Assembly (NCBI GenBank): GCA_964636575.1
Contig: CAZWSE010000021.1
Coordinates: 1 to 38,232, forward strand
Source of the DNA: CAZWSE01 sp964636575
GTDB taxonomy: Bacteria; Pseudomonadota; Alphaproteobacteria; Rhodobacterales; Rhodobacteraceae
Direction: 5' to 3'
DNA: 38,232 bases
In this document: piece after piece, positions 26,555 through 34,211 of the stretch
How the letters are laid out: the number at the start of each line of letters is the position of its first letter
How positions within the stretch are numbered: position 1 is the stretch's first letter
The notes under the pieces: model-generated
Database searches by the model: none
What the model was told of the DNA's origin: nothing
Seen by the model: only the letters and a program-made list of their open reading frames with translations
Made by a program: the position numbers and the translations under genes

Positions 26555-27133
26555 ATGCTTAAAGGTTTGTACGACTGGACCCTGCGCTTGGCCGAGCACC
26601 CCCGTGCTTTGTGGTTTCTGGCGCTGATTTCCTTTGTTGAAAGCTCTTTCTTTCCGATCCCGCCGGACATCATCATGATTCCTATGATCCTTGCCCGCCC
26701 CAGCAAAGCCTGGCTGATTGCCGGTGTCTGTCTGGTGTTTTCCGTTTTGGGCGGCATGTTCGGCTATGGCATTGGCATGTTTGCTTATGAAAGCATCGGC
26801 AAGCCCATATTGGAAAGTCTTGGCAAGGCCGATTCCATGGCCGAATTCAGCACCCGCTTTAATGATCTGGGCTTTTGGGCTGTATTGGCGGCTGGCGTGA
26901 CCCCGTTTCCTTACAAAGTCATCACCATCATGTCCGGTTGGACTGCCATGCCCTTTGGCACCTTCATGATGACCTCTATATTGGCCCGTGGCTTGCGGTT
27001 CTTCATTGTCGCCGCCTTGCTGTATAAGTTTGGCGCACCTATTCGTGATTTCATTGAGAAGCGTTTGGGGTTGATGTTTACCCTGTTTGTGATCCTTCTC
27101 TTTGCGGGGTTCTTTGCGGTGAAATATCTATGA
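26555..27133 (+). CDS. DedA/YqaA-family inner-membrane protein
   Basis: This 192-aa protein has the SNARE-associated (DedA/VTT) pattern: FVESSFFPIPPDIIMIPMIL (about 26-45), the glycine-rich GGMFGYGIGMFAYE, and the re-entrant FWAVLAAGVTPFPYKVITIMSGWTAM segment, with four to five membrane segments. Relatives act in membrane lipid transport and proton homeostasis. The ATG at 26555 is preceded by AGAGGA; the in-frame ATG at 26522 has no such site. Its TGA overlaps the dsbB ATG by 4 bases. Confidence 0.9.
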   Translation: MLKGLYDWTLRLAEHPRALWFLALISFVESSFFPIPPDIIMIPMILARPSKAWLIAGVCLVFSVLGGMFGYGIGMFAYESIGKPILESLGKADSMAEFSTRFNDLGFWAVLAAGVTPFPYKVITIMSGWTAMPFGTFMMTSILARGLRFFIVAALLYKFGAPIRDFIEKRLGLMFTLFVILLFAGFFAVKYL

Positions 27134-27591
27134 CAAGAACCGGCTTGATTGCTCTGGCCGCTGGTGGGTCGCTGGCGATGTTGCTGGCTGCCTTTGCCTT
27201 TCAGCATTTGGGGGGCTTGCCGCCCTGTAAGATGTGCATCTGGCAGCGTTGGCCCCATGGTTTGGCCGTTGTTGCTGGTGTTTTGGCTTTGGCTGTCGCC
27301 GCCCGTCCATTTGCCGTTCTGGGGATGCTGGCTGCCCTGACCACCGCAGTGATCGGGTTTTACCATGCTGGTGTGGAGCAAGGGTTCTGGGAAGGTCCCG
27401 CCACCTGCACCTCTGGCCCTGTGGGCGGGTTGAGCGCTGAGGACTTGATGGAGCAGATCATGACCGCCCCATTGGTCCGCTGCGATGAGATCCCGTGGGA
27501 GCTGTTCGGGATCAGTATGGCGGGGTGGAACGGGCTTGTGTCGCTGGTGCTGGCGGGCCTGTGGGCCTTGGCGGTGATGCGCCGCACCTAG
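27130..27591 (+). CDS. dsbB: Disulfide bond formation protein B
   Basis: DsbB reoxidises DsbA and passes electrons to quinone in the inner membrane. The 153-aa protein has four helices and both redox cysteine pairs: C33-x-x-C36 (PPCKMCIWQRWPH) in the first periplasmic loop and C93 / C118 (PATCTSGP, LVRCDEIPWELFG) in the second. The short WQRWPH segment after the first pair is family-typical for the quinone site. It is coupled to the DedA-like gene and ends in CTAG shared with the convergent regulator. Confidence 0.95.
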   Translation: MTRTGLIALAAGGSLAMLLAAFAFQHLGGLPPCKMCIWQRWPHGLAVVAGVLALAVAARPFAVLGMLAALTTAVIGFYHAGVEQGFWEGPATCTSGPVGGLSAEDLMEQIMTAPLVRCDEIPWELFGISMAGWNGLVSLVLAGLWALAVMRRT

Positions 27592-28013
27592 CTGCGTTTG
27601 CGGGTGGACAGAAGCAGGTTTGTCTCGGACGCCACCACTCCTTCGAAACGGCGGATGGTAAAGAGCACCTCGTCAAACTGTTCGAGCGTGGCGGTTCCGA
27701 TCTCGACGATCACATCCCAGTGGCCGTTGGTGGAATGCACCGCGCGGACCTCTGGCAGCCCGCTCAGCTGACGCATCACTTTTTGGGTGCCGCGCCCTTC
27801 GATCTTGATCATCATCAAACCGCGCACGGGGTCGGTTTGCACATCTTCTTTGAGCACAACGGAAAACCCGACGATGTCGCCGCGCGCCTGCATCTTGTCG
27901 ACGCGGGCGCGGACGGTGGCGCGGGTGAGCGAAAGTGCGGCCGCCAGATCGGAATAGCTGGCGCGGGCGTTGTGGCGCAGGGCGGCAATGATCCGACTGT
28001 CCGTTTTGTCCAT
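27588..28013 (-). CDS. Lrp/AsnC-family transcriptional regulator
   Basis: This 141-aa DNA-binding protein has an N-terminal winged helix-turn-helix (about 3-50: DKTDSRIIAALRHNARASYSDLA, then LSLTRATVRARVDKMQ) and a C-terminal RAM ligand-binding domain (about 65-135). It is divergent from arginase and ornithine cyclodeaminase across 108 bases, which suggests it controls them, sensing an amino acid such as arginine, ornithine or proline. The AT-rich part of the spacer (28020-28065) would hold its site; I could not fix a clear palindrome. Confidence 0.92.
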   Translation of the reverse strand: MDKTDSRIIAALRHNARASYSDLAAALSLTRATVRARVDKMQARGDIVGFSVVLKEDVQTDPVRGLMMIKIEGRGTQKVMRQLSGLPEVRAVHSTNGHWDVIVEIGTATLEQFDEVLFTIRRFEGVVASETNLLLSTRKRS

Positions 28014-28088
28014 CTGTAATGCTCATTTTGATTAGTTCACGATCAGATCGATCACTTTAACCCCTTAAGCGCAACCCCTTTTGCCTTT

Positions 28089-28108
28089 ACCCTTTGAAAA
28101 ATACTCAC
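28089..28108 (+). repeat. Copy C of the AAATACTCA element
   Basis: The 20 bases read accctttgaaaaatactcac and lie directly before the arginase Shine-Dalgarno (GAAGGACAGG). Copy A is likewise followed by AAGGAC. Confidence 0.6.
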
Positions 28109-28121
28109 GAAGGACAGGGTC

Positions 28122-29042
28122 ATGGCATCACAAAATATCATTCTGATCGGGGCGCCGGTCGACAGTGGCAAGGCGCGCAACGGGTGCTTGATGGGGCCTG
28201 ATGGGTATAGAACCGCAGGGCTTGAAGAGGCTTTGACGGATCTGGGGCATGAGGTCACGGACAAGGGCAATGTGGCGCCTGCGCCTTTCGTCAATGTACC
28301 CGAGCCTGTTGTGCACAAGCGCGCGGAGACCATCGCTTGGACCAACGCGCTGGCCCGTGCCGCAGAAGATGCGATGTCTGAGGGGTTACCGATTTTCATG
28401 GGCGGGGATCACGCCTTGTCGCTGGGCACGGTCACAGGCGTTGCAAGCTATGCAGCGGCCCAAGCCCGTCCGCAGTTTGTGTTATGGCTGGATGCCCATA
28501 GTGATTTCCACACGCCTGAAACAACGGCCTCGGGCAATTTGCATGGCACGCCTTTGGGATACATTACAGGCCGCGGTGGGTTTGACGGGTTTGAGACCAA
28601 TGCCAACCCGGTGCCACAGGATCAGGTTTGCATCATCGGGTTGCGGTCGGTTGATCCTGCGGAACGCGTCGCACTTCAAGAGACGGAAATCTTCCGACAT
28701 GACATGCGCGAAATCGATGAAAGCGGGATTGCAACGCCTTTGGCCGCCTTTCTTACCCGCGTCAAAGAGGCCAAGGGGTTTTTGCATGTCTCGTTGGACG
28801 TGGATTTTCTTGACCCTGATGTGGCACCGGGTGTGGGGACCACCGTACCTGGAGGGGCGACGATCCGTGAGGGGCATCTGGTGATGGAAATGCTTCATGA
28901 CAGCGGGCTGATGACATCGCTGGATCTGGTTGAACTGAACCCCTTCATGGATGTCCGAGGTCGCACTGCGCAGGTCATGGTTGATCTTGCGGCGTCGGCC
29001 CTTGGCCGACAAGTCTTTGACCGCCCGTCCCGGGCCTTTTGA
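28122..29042 (+). CDS. rocF: Arginase
   Basis: Arginase hydrolyses L-arginine to L-ornithine and urea with two Mn ions in the cytoplasm. The 306-aa protein has the metal-binding motifs GGDHALSLG (H97), DAHSDFHTPE (D124, H126, D128) and SLDVDFLDPD, and the arginase-type substrate loop SGNLHGTPLG. The enzyme fold also covers agmatinase and guanidine hydrolase, but the next gene, ornithine cyclodeaminase, makes arginase the best call. The GAAGGACAGG before the ATG is a good ribosome site. Confidence 0.93.
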   Translation: MASQNIILIGAPVDSGKARNGCLMGPDGYRTAGLEEALTDLGHEVTDKGNVAPAPFVNVPEPVVHKRAETIAWTNALARAAEDAMSEGLPIFMGGDHALSLGTVTGVASYAAAQARPQFVLWLDAHSDFHTPETTASGNLHGTPLGYITGRGGFDGFETNANPVPQDQVCIIGLRSVDPAERVALQETEIFRHDMREIDESGIATPLAAFLTRVKEAKGFLHVSLDVDFLDPDVAPGVGTTVPGGATIREGHLVMEMLHDSGLMTSLDLVELNPFMDVRGRTAQVMVDLAASALGRQVFDRPSRAF

Positions 29043-29047
29043 AAGCG

Positions 29048-30106
29048 ATGACTATGGCATCTTCTCTCCCGTCCCGAAAAGCCCTTGTTCCGTTTGTGTC
29101 CGTCGACAATATGATGCGCCTTGTGCATTCCCTTGGTGTGGAACAGGTTCTGATTGATCTGGCCGATTACATAGAGGCCGATTTCAAACGCTGGGAATTG
29201 TTTGATAAAACCCCGCGCGTGGCCAGCCATTCGGAGACAGGTGTGATCGAGCTTATGCCGACCTCGGATGGCGAGGTTTACGGGTTCAAATATGTGAATG
29301 GTCATCCAGCCAATACCAAGGACGGGCTGCAAACTGTAACCGCCTTTGGCCTGTTGGCGGATGTGTCCACCGGATACCCCGTTTTGCTATCAGAGATGAC
29401 CATTTTAACCGCACTGCGCACGGCCGCCACATCTGCGATGGTCGCAAAGCATCTGGCCCCAAAGGGCGCGACCACAATGGCAATGATCGGCAATGGTGCG
29501 CAATCCGAGTTTCAGACGCTTGCCATGAAGGCCGTTTGCGGGATCACCTCTGTTCGGCTTTACGATATTGACCCAGAAGCCACCGCCAAATGTGCCGCCA
29601 ATCTGGCGGGGCTTGGCTTGGACGTCGTCCCCTGCCAGTCTGCGCAGGAGGCGATTGAGGGCGCGCAGATCATCACCACCTGCACCGCTGACAAGCAATA
29701 TGCCACGATCCTGACCGACAACATGGTCGGCGCGGGCGTGCACATCAATGCCATTGGCGGTGACTGCCCCGGCAAGACCGAATTGCACGCAGATATTCTG
29801 CGCCGCTCCGATATCTTTGTTGAATACCCCGAGCAGACGCGCATTGAAGGTGAAATCCAGCAGTTGGACCCTGATCATCCCGTGACCGAGCTTTGGCAGG
29901 TGATTACGGATCAAGTCTCAGGCCGCACATCGGACCGTCAGATTACCCTGTTCGATTCAGTCGGTTTTGCCATTGAGGATTTCAGTGCCTTGCGCTTTGT
30001 CCGTGACCGCATCACCGGCACCGCCTTGTTTGATCAATTGGATATGCTGGCGGACCCTGACGACCCGCGTGACTTGTTTGGAATGTTGCTACGCGCGCAG
30101 GCCTAG
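29048..30106 (+). CDS. Ornithine cyclodeaminase
   Basis: This 352-aa cytoplasmic enzyme of the mu-crystallin family converts L-ornithine to L-proline and ammonia with NAD. Visible parts are the substrate-binding GVIELMPTSDGEVYGFKYVNGHPANTKDGLQTV region, the NAD-binding segment TMAMIGNGAQSEFQTLA (Rossmann G-x-G-x-x-x), and ITTCTADKQYATIL followed by NAIGGDCPGKTELH, which is closer to true ornithine cyclodeaminases than to the alanine dehydrogenase-like members. Arginase ends 5 bases before the ATG; a TTG overlapping the arginase stop and an ATG six bases later are other possible starts. Confidence 0.93.
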   Translation: MTMASSLPSRKALVPFVSVDNMMRLVHSLGVEQVLIDLADYIEADFKRWELFDKTPRVASHSETGVIELMPTSDGEVYGFKYVNGHPANTKDGLQTVTAFGLLADVSTGYPVLLSEMTILTALRTAATSAMVAKHLAPKGATTMAMIGNGAQSEFQTLAMKAVCGITSVRLYDIDPEATAKCAANLAGLGLDVVPCQSAQEAIEGAQIITTCTADKQYATILTDNMVGAGVHINAIGGDCPGKTELHADILRRSDIFVEYPEQTRIEGEIQQLDPDHPVTELWQVITDQVSGRTSDRQITLFDSVGFAIEDFSALRFVRDRITGTALFDQLDMLADPDDPRDLFGMLLRAQA

Positions 30107-30123
30107 CGTCCGCTGCGCGGGGC

Positions 30124-30140
30124 GAGTATTTTGCAAAGGG
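30124..30140 (-). repeat. Copy D of the AAATACTCA element, inverted
   Basis: The plus strand reads gagtattttgcaaaggg; the minus strand therefore has CCCTTTGC then AAAATACTC. It lies in the 47-base spacer between two convergent genes, ornithine cyclodeaminase and the HNH gene. Confidence 0.6.
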
Positions 30141-30153
30141 TAAAGGGGCGCGT

Positions 30154-30738
30154 TTACGCCTCTAGCTCTGCGTCCCAATAGAGGAAATCCATCCAGCTGT
30201 CGTGCAGGTGGTTTGGCGGGAATTTCCGCCCCATGTTTTGCAATTCCGGTGCGGCCGGTTGTCTGGGCGGTTTGCGCAGCGCCATGCCCGTCTGGTGCAG
30301 GGACTTGGCCCCTTTGCGCAGGTTACACGGGCTGCAAGCTGCCACCACGTTTTGCCAGCTTGTGACCCCGCCGCTTGCCCGTGGCACCACGTGGTCAAAG
30401 GTCAGATCCCCTTTGCTGCCGCAGTACTGGCATCTGAATTCGTCCCTCAGAAATAAATTAAAGCGCGTGAAGGCCACGCGCTTTTGAGGTTTCACATAAT
30501 CTTTCAGGACGACCACTGACGGGATCCTGATTTTGTGGTTCGGGCTGTGTACGTATTCGTCGTACTCCGCCACGATATCGACCCTGTCCAACCAAGCCGC
30601 TTTGACCGCATCCTGCCATGTCCAGAGCGACAGCGGGTAGTAGCTGAGCGGTCTGTAGTCCGCGTTCAGCACAAGTGCTGGGTGGTGCTTGAGCCCGCTT
30701 GGCTCGCGCACGAATTCTGTTCTGAAGTCCCCGTCCAT
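30154..30738 (-). CDS. HNH endonuclease-family protein
   Basis: This 194-aa protein has an HNH nuclease core at about 95-150: two zinc-type pairs CQYC and CSPC bracket the catalytic DHVVPRASGGVTSWQNVVAA with the metal/catalytic histidine and asparagine. An N-terminal region (about 15-90) with ALVLNADYRPLSYYPLSLWTWQDA precedes it. This two-part layout is common in chromosomal, non-mobile HNH proteins of alphaproteobacteria. Whether it cuts DNA in the cell is not known from the sequence. It is monocistronic; the 149-base upstream spacer has ATATATAG near 30820 as an AT-rich core. Confidence 0.9.
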   Translation of the reverse strand: MDGDFRTEFVREPSGLKHHPALVLNADYRPLSYYPLSLWTWQDAVKAAWLDRVDIVAEYDEYVHSPNHKIRIPSVVVLKDYVKPQKRVAFTRFNLFLRDEFRCQYCGSKGDLTFDHVVPRASGGVTSWQNVVAACSPCNLRKGAKSLHQTGMALRKPPRQPAAPELQNMGRKFPPNHLHDSWMDFLYWDAELEA

Positions 30739-30887
30739 TGTCTGTCTTACACCCCTACATACCTAACCCGCATCGGCTCGGGGGTGCCGTTGGGACATAC
30801 CCCGCTGCGTGGCTTGACTATATATCGCGGTTTGCGACTGGCAAGGCCCAAGTTTGGCACAAGATATCGCAGAGGTGTGCGCCCTGT

Positions 30888-31553
30888 TTACAGGCTCAGT
30901 TTGTCCCGCATGAAGGCCAGTGCCACCGAGAGCCCGTCTGGCGCGATCCCGTGTGCTGTTCCTTTCATGATATGCGCGAACACATCCCTGAACCCTGCTT
31001 CTTGCAGCGCTTCTGCTGCGTCTGGCAGCGATTGCGGTGGCACCACGTCGTCTTGGTCTCCGTGGATGAGCAGGATCGGTGGTTTGCTGACCGCTTCGTC
31101 TTTCAAGAGCTCCGGCGCCATGAGCCGCCCTGAGAACCCCACGATCCCTGCCAGTTCGTCTTCCCTGCGTGGCCCCACGTGCAGTGACATCATTGTCCCT
31201 TGGCTGAACCCCAGAAGCACCATTTGTTCCGGCAGCAGGTCTTCGTCCACCAATAGTGCGTCCAGAAATGCGTTCAGGTCTTCTGCTGCTGCCAGCATCC
31301 CCCGTTCCGCTTCTTCTTCGCTGGAATTATCGATCCACGGGATCGGGAACCATTGGAACCCCATTGGTGCCCCTGCGCAGGCTTCTGGCGCATCTGGCGA
31401 CACAAATAGCGTGTCTGGCAGATGTTCCGCCAAAGGGTCCGCCAAGCCGAGCAGGTCTGCTCCGTTGGCTCCGTATCCGTGCAGGAATACGACCACAGAT
31501 CGGGTTTCCCCTGATTGTGCCTCTTTGCGCAATGCGTTCAAAACCCGTGTCAT
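30888..31553 (-). CDS. Carboxylesterase / phospholipase-type alpha/beta hydrolase
   Basis: This 221-aa cytoplasmic hydrolase belongs to the small esterase (EstB/YpfH-like) family. The catalytic triad is S117 (LLGFSQGTMM), an aspartate near 169 (LLIHGDQDDVVPP) and H201 (KGTAHGIAPDG); the oxyanion region is VVFLHGYGANGADL. The ATG at 31553 follows the TGA of the glycosylase gene by one base, so it is the start and the genes are coupled. An upstream in-frame extension lies within the glycosylase and is a shadow. Confidence 0.9.
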   Translation of the reverse strand: MTRVLNALRKEAQSGETRSVVVFLHGYGANGADLLGLADPLAEHLPDTLFVSPDAPEACAGAPMGFQWFPIPWIDNSSEEEAERGMLAAAEDLNAFLDALLVDEDLLPEQMVLLGFSQGTMMSLHVGPRREDELAGIVGFSGRLMAPELLKDEAVSKPPILLIHGDQDDVVPPQSLPDAAEALQEAGFRDVFAHIMKGTAHGIAPDGLSVALAFMRDKLSL

Positions 31554-31554
31554 T

Positions 31555-32184
31555 TCAGCGTATCCCTTCGCGGCTTTTTGCAACGCGGTAGTAGGCCCAA
31601 AGGAGCCGCGCTGCAACTGATCTCCATGGGGCCCAGTCTTGGGCCATAAGGCGCAGGTCTTTGTCTTTGGGGCGCTCAGTAAGGTTGAACAGGACTTTGG
31701 CGCTTTCTTGCAGGGCCAAATCACCTGACGGGAACACATCTGCCCGCCCGAGGCTGAACATGGCGTAGATTTCTGCCGTCCAGACGCCGATGCCGGGTAC
31801 GGCGGTCAGGGTTTTGATAACCTCGGCTGTGGGTGCGTCGCGCAGGGCTGCGTAGTCGATGCCTGCTTGGGCCAAGGCCAGCGCGTAGCGGATTTTCTGA
31901 CGGCTGAGCCCTGCGGCGCGCAGATCGTCCTCGGTGGCGCGGGCGACTTGGGTAATCTCGGTCAGGTTTGCGGCTTGCATTTTTCCCCAGATCGCGTTGG
32001 CGGAGGCCACGGAGACTTGCTGGCTGATGATCGCACTCAAAAGCTCGGCGAACCCGTCGGGTTTGAGGCGCAGCGGCAAAGGGCCGGTTTCAGCGAGGGC
32101 TGATTTGAAAAGAGGGATCTCGGCGGCGAGCCAAGCGGCCCCTTCGGTCACGCAGGCGTCTGAGATGATGATCCGCTCGGTCAT
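31555..32184 (-). CDS. DNA-3-methyladenine glycosylase II-like (AlkA family)
   Basis: This 209-aa base-excision enzyme should remove alkylated bases from DNA. It has a helix-hairpin-helix/GPD core: LSAIISQQVSVASANAIWGK, GLSRQKIRYALALA, LTAVPGIGVWTAEIYAMFSLGRADVFPSGD with the catalytic aspartate D155. It lacks the C-terminal zinc-finger and the N-terminal Ada-like parts of larger homologues. The ATG at 32184 overlaps the cobK stop by 4 bases. The order is cobK, alkA-like, esterase in one operon. Confidence 0.92.
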   Translation of the reverse strand: MTERIIISDACVTEGAAWLAAEIPLFKSALAETGPLPLRLKPDGFAELLSAIISQQVSVASANAIWGKMQAANLTEITQVARATEDDLRAAGLSRQKIRYALALAQAGIDYAALRDAPTAEVIKTLTAVPGIGVWTAEIYAMFSLGRADVFPSGDLALQESAKVLFNLTERPKDKDLRLMAQDWAPWRSVAARLLWAYYRVAKSREGIR

Positions 32185-32915
32185 TGTGCTAAGGCCCATG
32201 CAACGGCTTGATCCACAGTGTCCAGCTTCAAACCTTCGGGCTGCGCGGGACGGTCAATCAAGACGACAGGCACCCCAAGATGGCGCGCTGCCAGGAGTTT
32301 GGATTGCCCCATTTGACCGCCTGTGTTTTTGACCACCAGATGGGTTATCCCCAAACTTGCGAACAATGCGGCTTCTTCTTGCACTGAAAACGGAGGAGTG
32401 CCTTGAACGTAGGTGACATGCGCCTGTGGATGCGGATCGCGGGCCTGCATTTGGCGCACGAATATCTGGGTTTTGCGCATGGTCTCCAGATGGACCACAG
32501 AAGGTCGGCCTGTGGTGGTGAACACCTTGGCGCCAGCGGGGATGACATCGGCCACGGCTTCAACATCCGGAACATGGGTCCAATCATCGCCCTGCTCTGC
32601 CTGCCACGGAGGCCGCAAAACTTGCGCATAAGGCAACCCATGCATGGCACAGACCTGCGCGGTACGAAAACTGATGGCGGTGGCAAAGGAATGGGTGACA
32701 TCCAAAACCGCACCAATCGCTTCATTTTTCAAGAAATACTCAAATCCCGCATCGCCCCCAAAACCGCCCGTGCGGGTGGGCACAGCCAAGGGGCCAAACC
32801 CGCGTGGGTCCTCGTGTAGTGAGGCCGTGACACGCAGGGGTGTCTTGGACAACGCGCGGGCGATATCGCGGGCCTCACCGCCGCCGGCCAGCAAAAGAAG
32901 ATGGGCATTGTTCAT
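32181..32915 (-). CDS. cobK: Precorrin-6A reductase CobK/CbiJ
   Basis: CobK reduces precorrin-6A to dihydro-precorrin-6 with NADPH in cobalamin synthesis. The 244-aa protein shows LLLLAGGGEARDIARAL (about 6-22), DVTHSFATAISF (about 72-83), VFTTTGRPSV (about 130) and LVVKNTGGQMGQSKLLAA (about 195-212). The rest of the cobalamin cluster is not in this window, so the gene stands alone with alkA-like and esterase genes. Copy E of the AAATACTCA element lies within the gene and codes for FEYFLKNE (about 58-65). Confidence 0.93.
   Translation of the reverse strand: MNNAHLLLLAGGGEARDIARALSKTPLRVTASLHEDPRGFGPLAVPTRTGGFGGDAGFEYFLKNEAIGAVLDVTHSFATAISFRTAQVCAMHGLPYAQVLRPPWQAEQGDDWTHVPDVEAVADVIPAGAKVFTTTGRPSVVHLETMRKTQIFVRQMQARDPHPQAHVTYVQGTPPFSVQEEAALFASLGITHLVVKNTGGQMGQSKLLAARHLGVPVVLIDRPAQPEGLKLDTVDQAVAWALAQ
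32723..32742 (+). repeat. Copy E of the AAATACTCA element, inside cobK
   Basis: The 20 bases read catttttcaagaaatactca and match the intergenic copy B at 18 of 20 positions. On the coding strand it encodes EYFLKNE in frame. It could be an element fixed inside a gene or a chance match. Confidence 0.5.
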
Positions 32916-32990
32916 GGGCGCGACATTACGCGGACGCGATCTGTGCGCAAGCGCTTGCTGCGCAGATCATTCGCAGATACGGATGCGCCT

Positions 32991-34211
32991 ATGACAGTGA
33001 TTGATGATAGCCTTGCCAAACGCAACGTCGCGGTTTTGGTCGCAGCCCAAGCCTTTCTTGGAAGCCAGATCACGATGATCTTTGTGATCGGGGGGCTTGC
33101 AGGACAGCAACTGACGCCAAACATCTGTCTGGCCACCTTGCCCATTTCGATGATCGTCTTCGGGTCCATGACAACCGCCCCTTGGCTGAGCACTGTCATG
33201 CAAAATTTCGGGCGGCGCACCGGTTTTTATGTCGGGGCACTGGGCGGGTTGATCGGGGCCGCTATTTGCGCCTATGCCCTGACGCTCGATAACTTTTGGG
33301 TCTTCTTGTTTGGCAGCTATCTGACCGGCATTTACATGTCTGCCCAAGGGTTCTTCCGCTTTGCCGCAGCCGATACCGCATCCGATGATTTCAAGCCAAA
33401 GGCCATTTCTTATGTGCTGGCAGGCGGATTGCTGTCCGCCATTATCGGCCCGCAACTTGTCGGCTATTTGACAGCCACAGCTGATGCCACAGTCATGCGG
33501 TTTTTCCCTGTCTATATCGCCGCCATGGCCCTGAACGTGCTTGGCATGTTGCTGTTTATCTTCTTGCGCATCCCCAAGCCACCCAAACCCGCGATCGGCG
33601 CACCCAAGGGCCGCACGCGGTGGGAGCTTTTGACAACCCCGCGCATTTTGGTCGCTGTGATTTGTGCGATGGTGTCCTATGCGTTGATGAACCTTGTGAT
33701 GACTGCTACCCCGCTGGCTGTGGTCGGATGCGGGTTTGCGGTGGCTGATGCCTCGAACGTTGTGACGGCGCATGTGCTTGCGATGTTTGGCCCTTCTTTC
33801 TTTACAGGCCATTTGATCGTGCGCTTCGGGGTTGAGAAAATTATTGCCACGGGTCTCGTTATTCTTGCGGGTGCCGGTGTGGTTGCCCTTTCGGGTGTGG
33901 CTTTGCCGAACTTCTTTCTGGCCTTGGTGCTTTTGGGTATTGGCTGGAACTTCGGGTTTATTGGGGCCACGACCATGCTTGCGCGGTCGTATGCCCCGCA
34001 TGAGCAAGGCCGGATGCAGGGTTTGAATGACTTGTTGGTCTTTGGTGGCGTTACGCTTGCCTCGCTCGCGTCTGGCGGGCTGTTCAACTGCGGTGGTGGT
34101 TCGGCCCAGAGCGGTTGGCAGGCGGTCAATCTGGCGATGGGTCCGTTTTTGATCCTTGCGGGGGCCGCCTTGATATGGCTGTTGCTGCGCCCCAAGGACG
34201 CGCCCGTTTAG
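32991..34211 (+). CDS. MFS-family membrane transporter
   Basis: This 406-aa inner-membrane protein has about twelve helices in two halves of six with a cytoplasmic middle loop (KPPKPAIGAPKGRTRWELL, about 196-214). It carries NFGRRTGFYVG (about 75-85) at the loop 2-3 position, a variant of the MFS motif A. The substrate is unknown. The in-frame extension to 32901 overlaps cobK's start; the ATG at 32991 begins the conserved part. It ends in a 4-base stop overlap with the squalene-synthase-like gene. Confidence 0.88.
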   Translation: MTVIDDSLAKRNVAVLVAAQAFLGSQITMIFVIGGLAGQQLTPNICLATLPISMIVFGSMTTAPWLSTVMQNFGRRTGFYVGALGGLIGAAICAYALTLDNFWVFLFGSYLTGIYMSAQGFFRFAAADTASDDFKPKAISYVLAGGLLSAIIGPQLVGYLTATADATVMRFFPVYIAAMALNVLGMLLFIFLRIPKPPKPAIGAPKGRTRWELLTTPRILVAVICAMVSYALMNLVMTATPLAVVGCGFAVADASNVVTAHVLAMFGPSFFTGHLIVRFGVEKIIATGLVILAGAGVVALSGVALPNFFLALVLLGIGWNFGFIGATTMLARSYAPHEQGRMQGLNDLLVFGGVTLASLASGGLFNCGGGSAQSGWQAVNLAMGPFLILAGAALIWLLLRPKDAPV

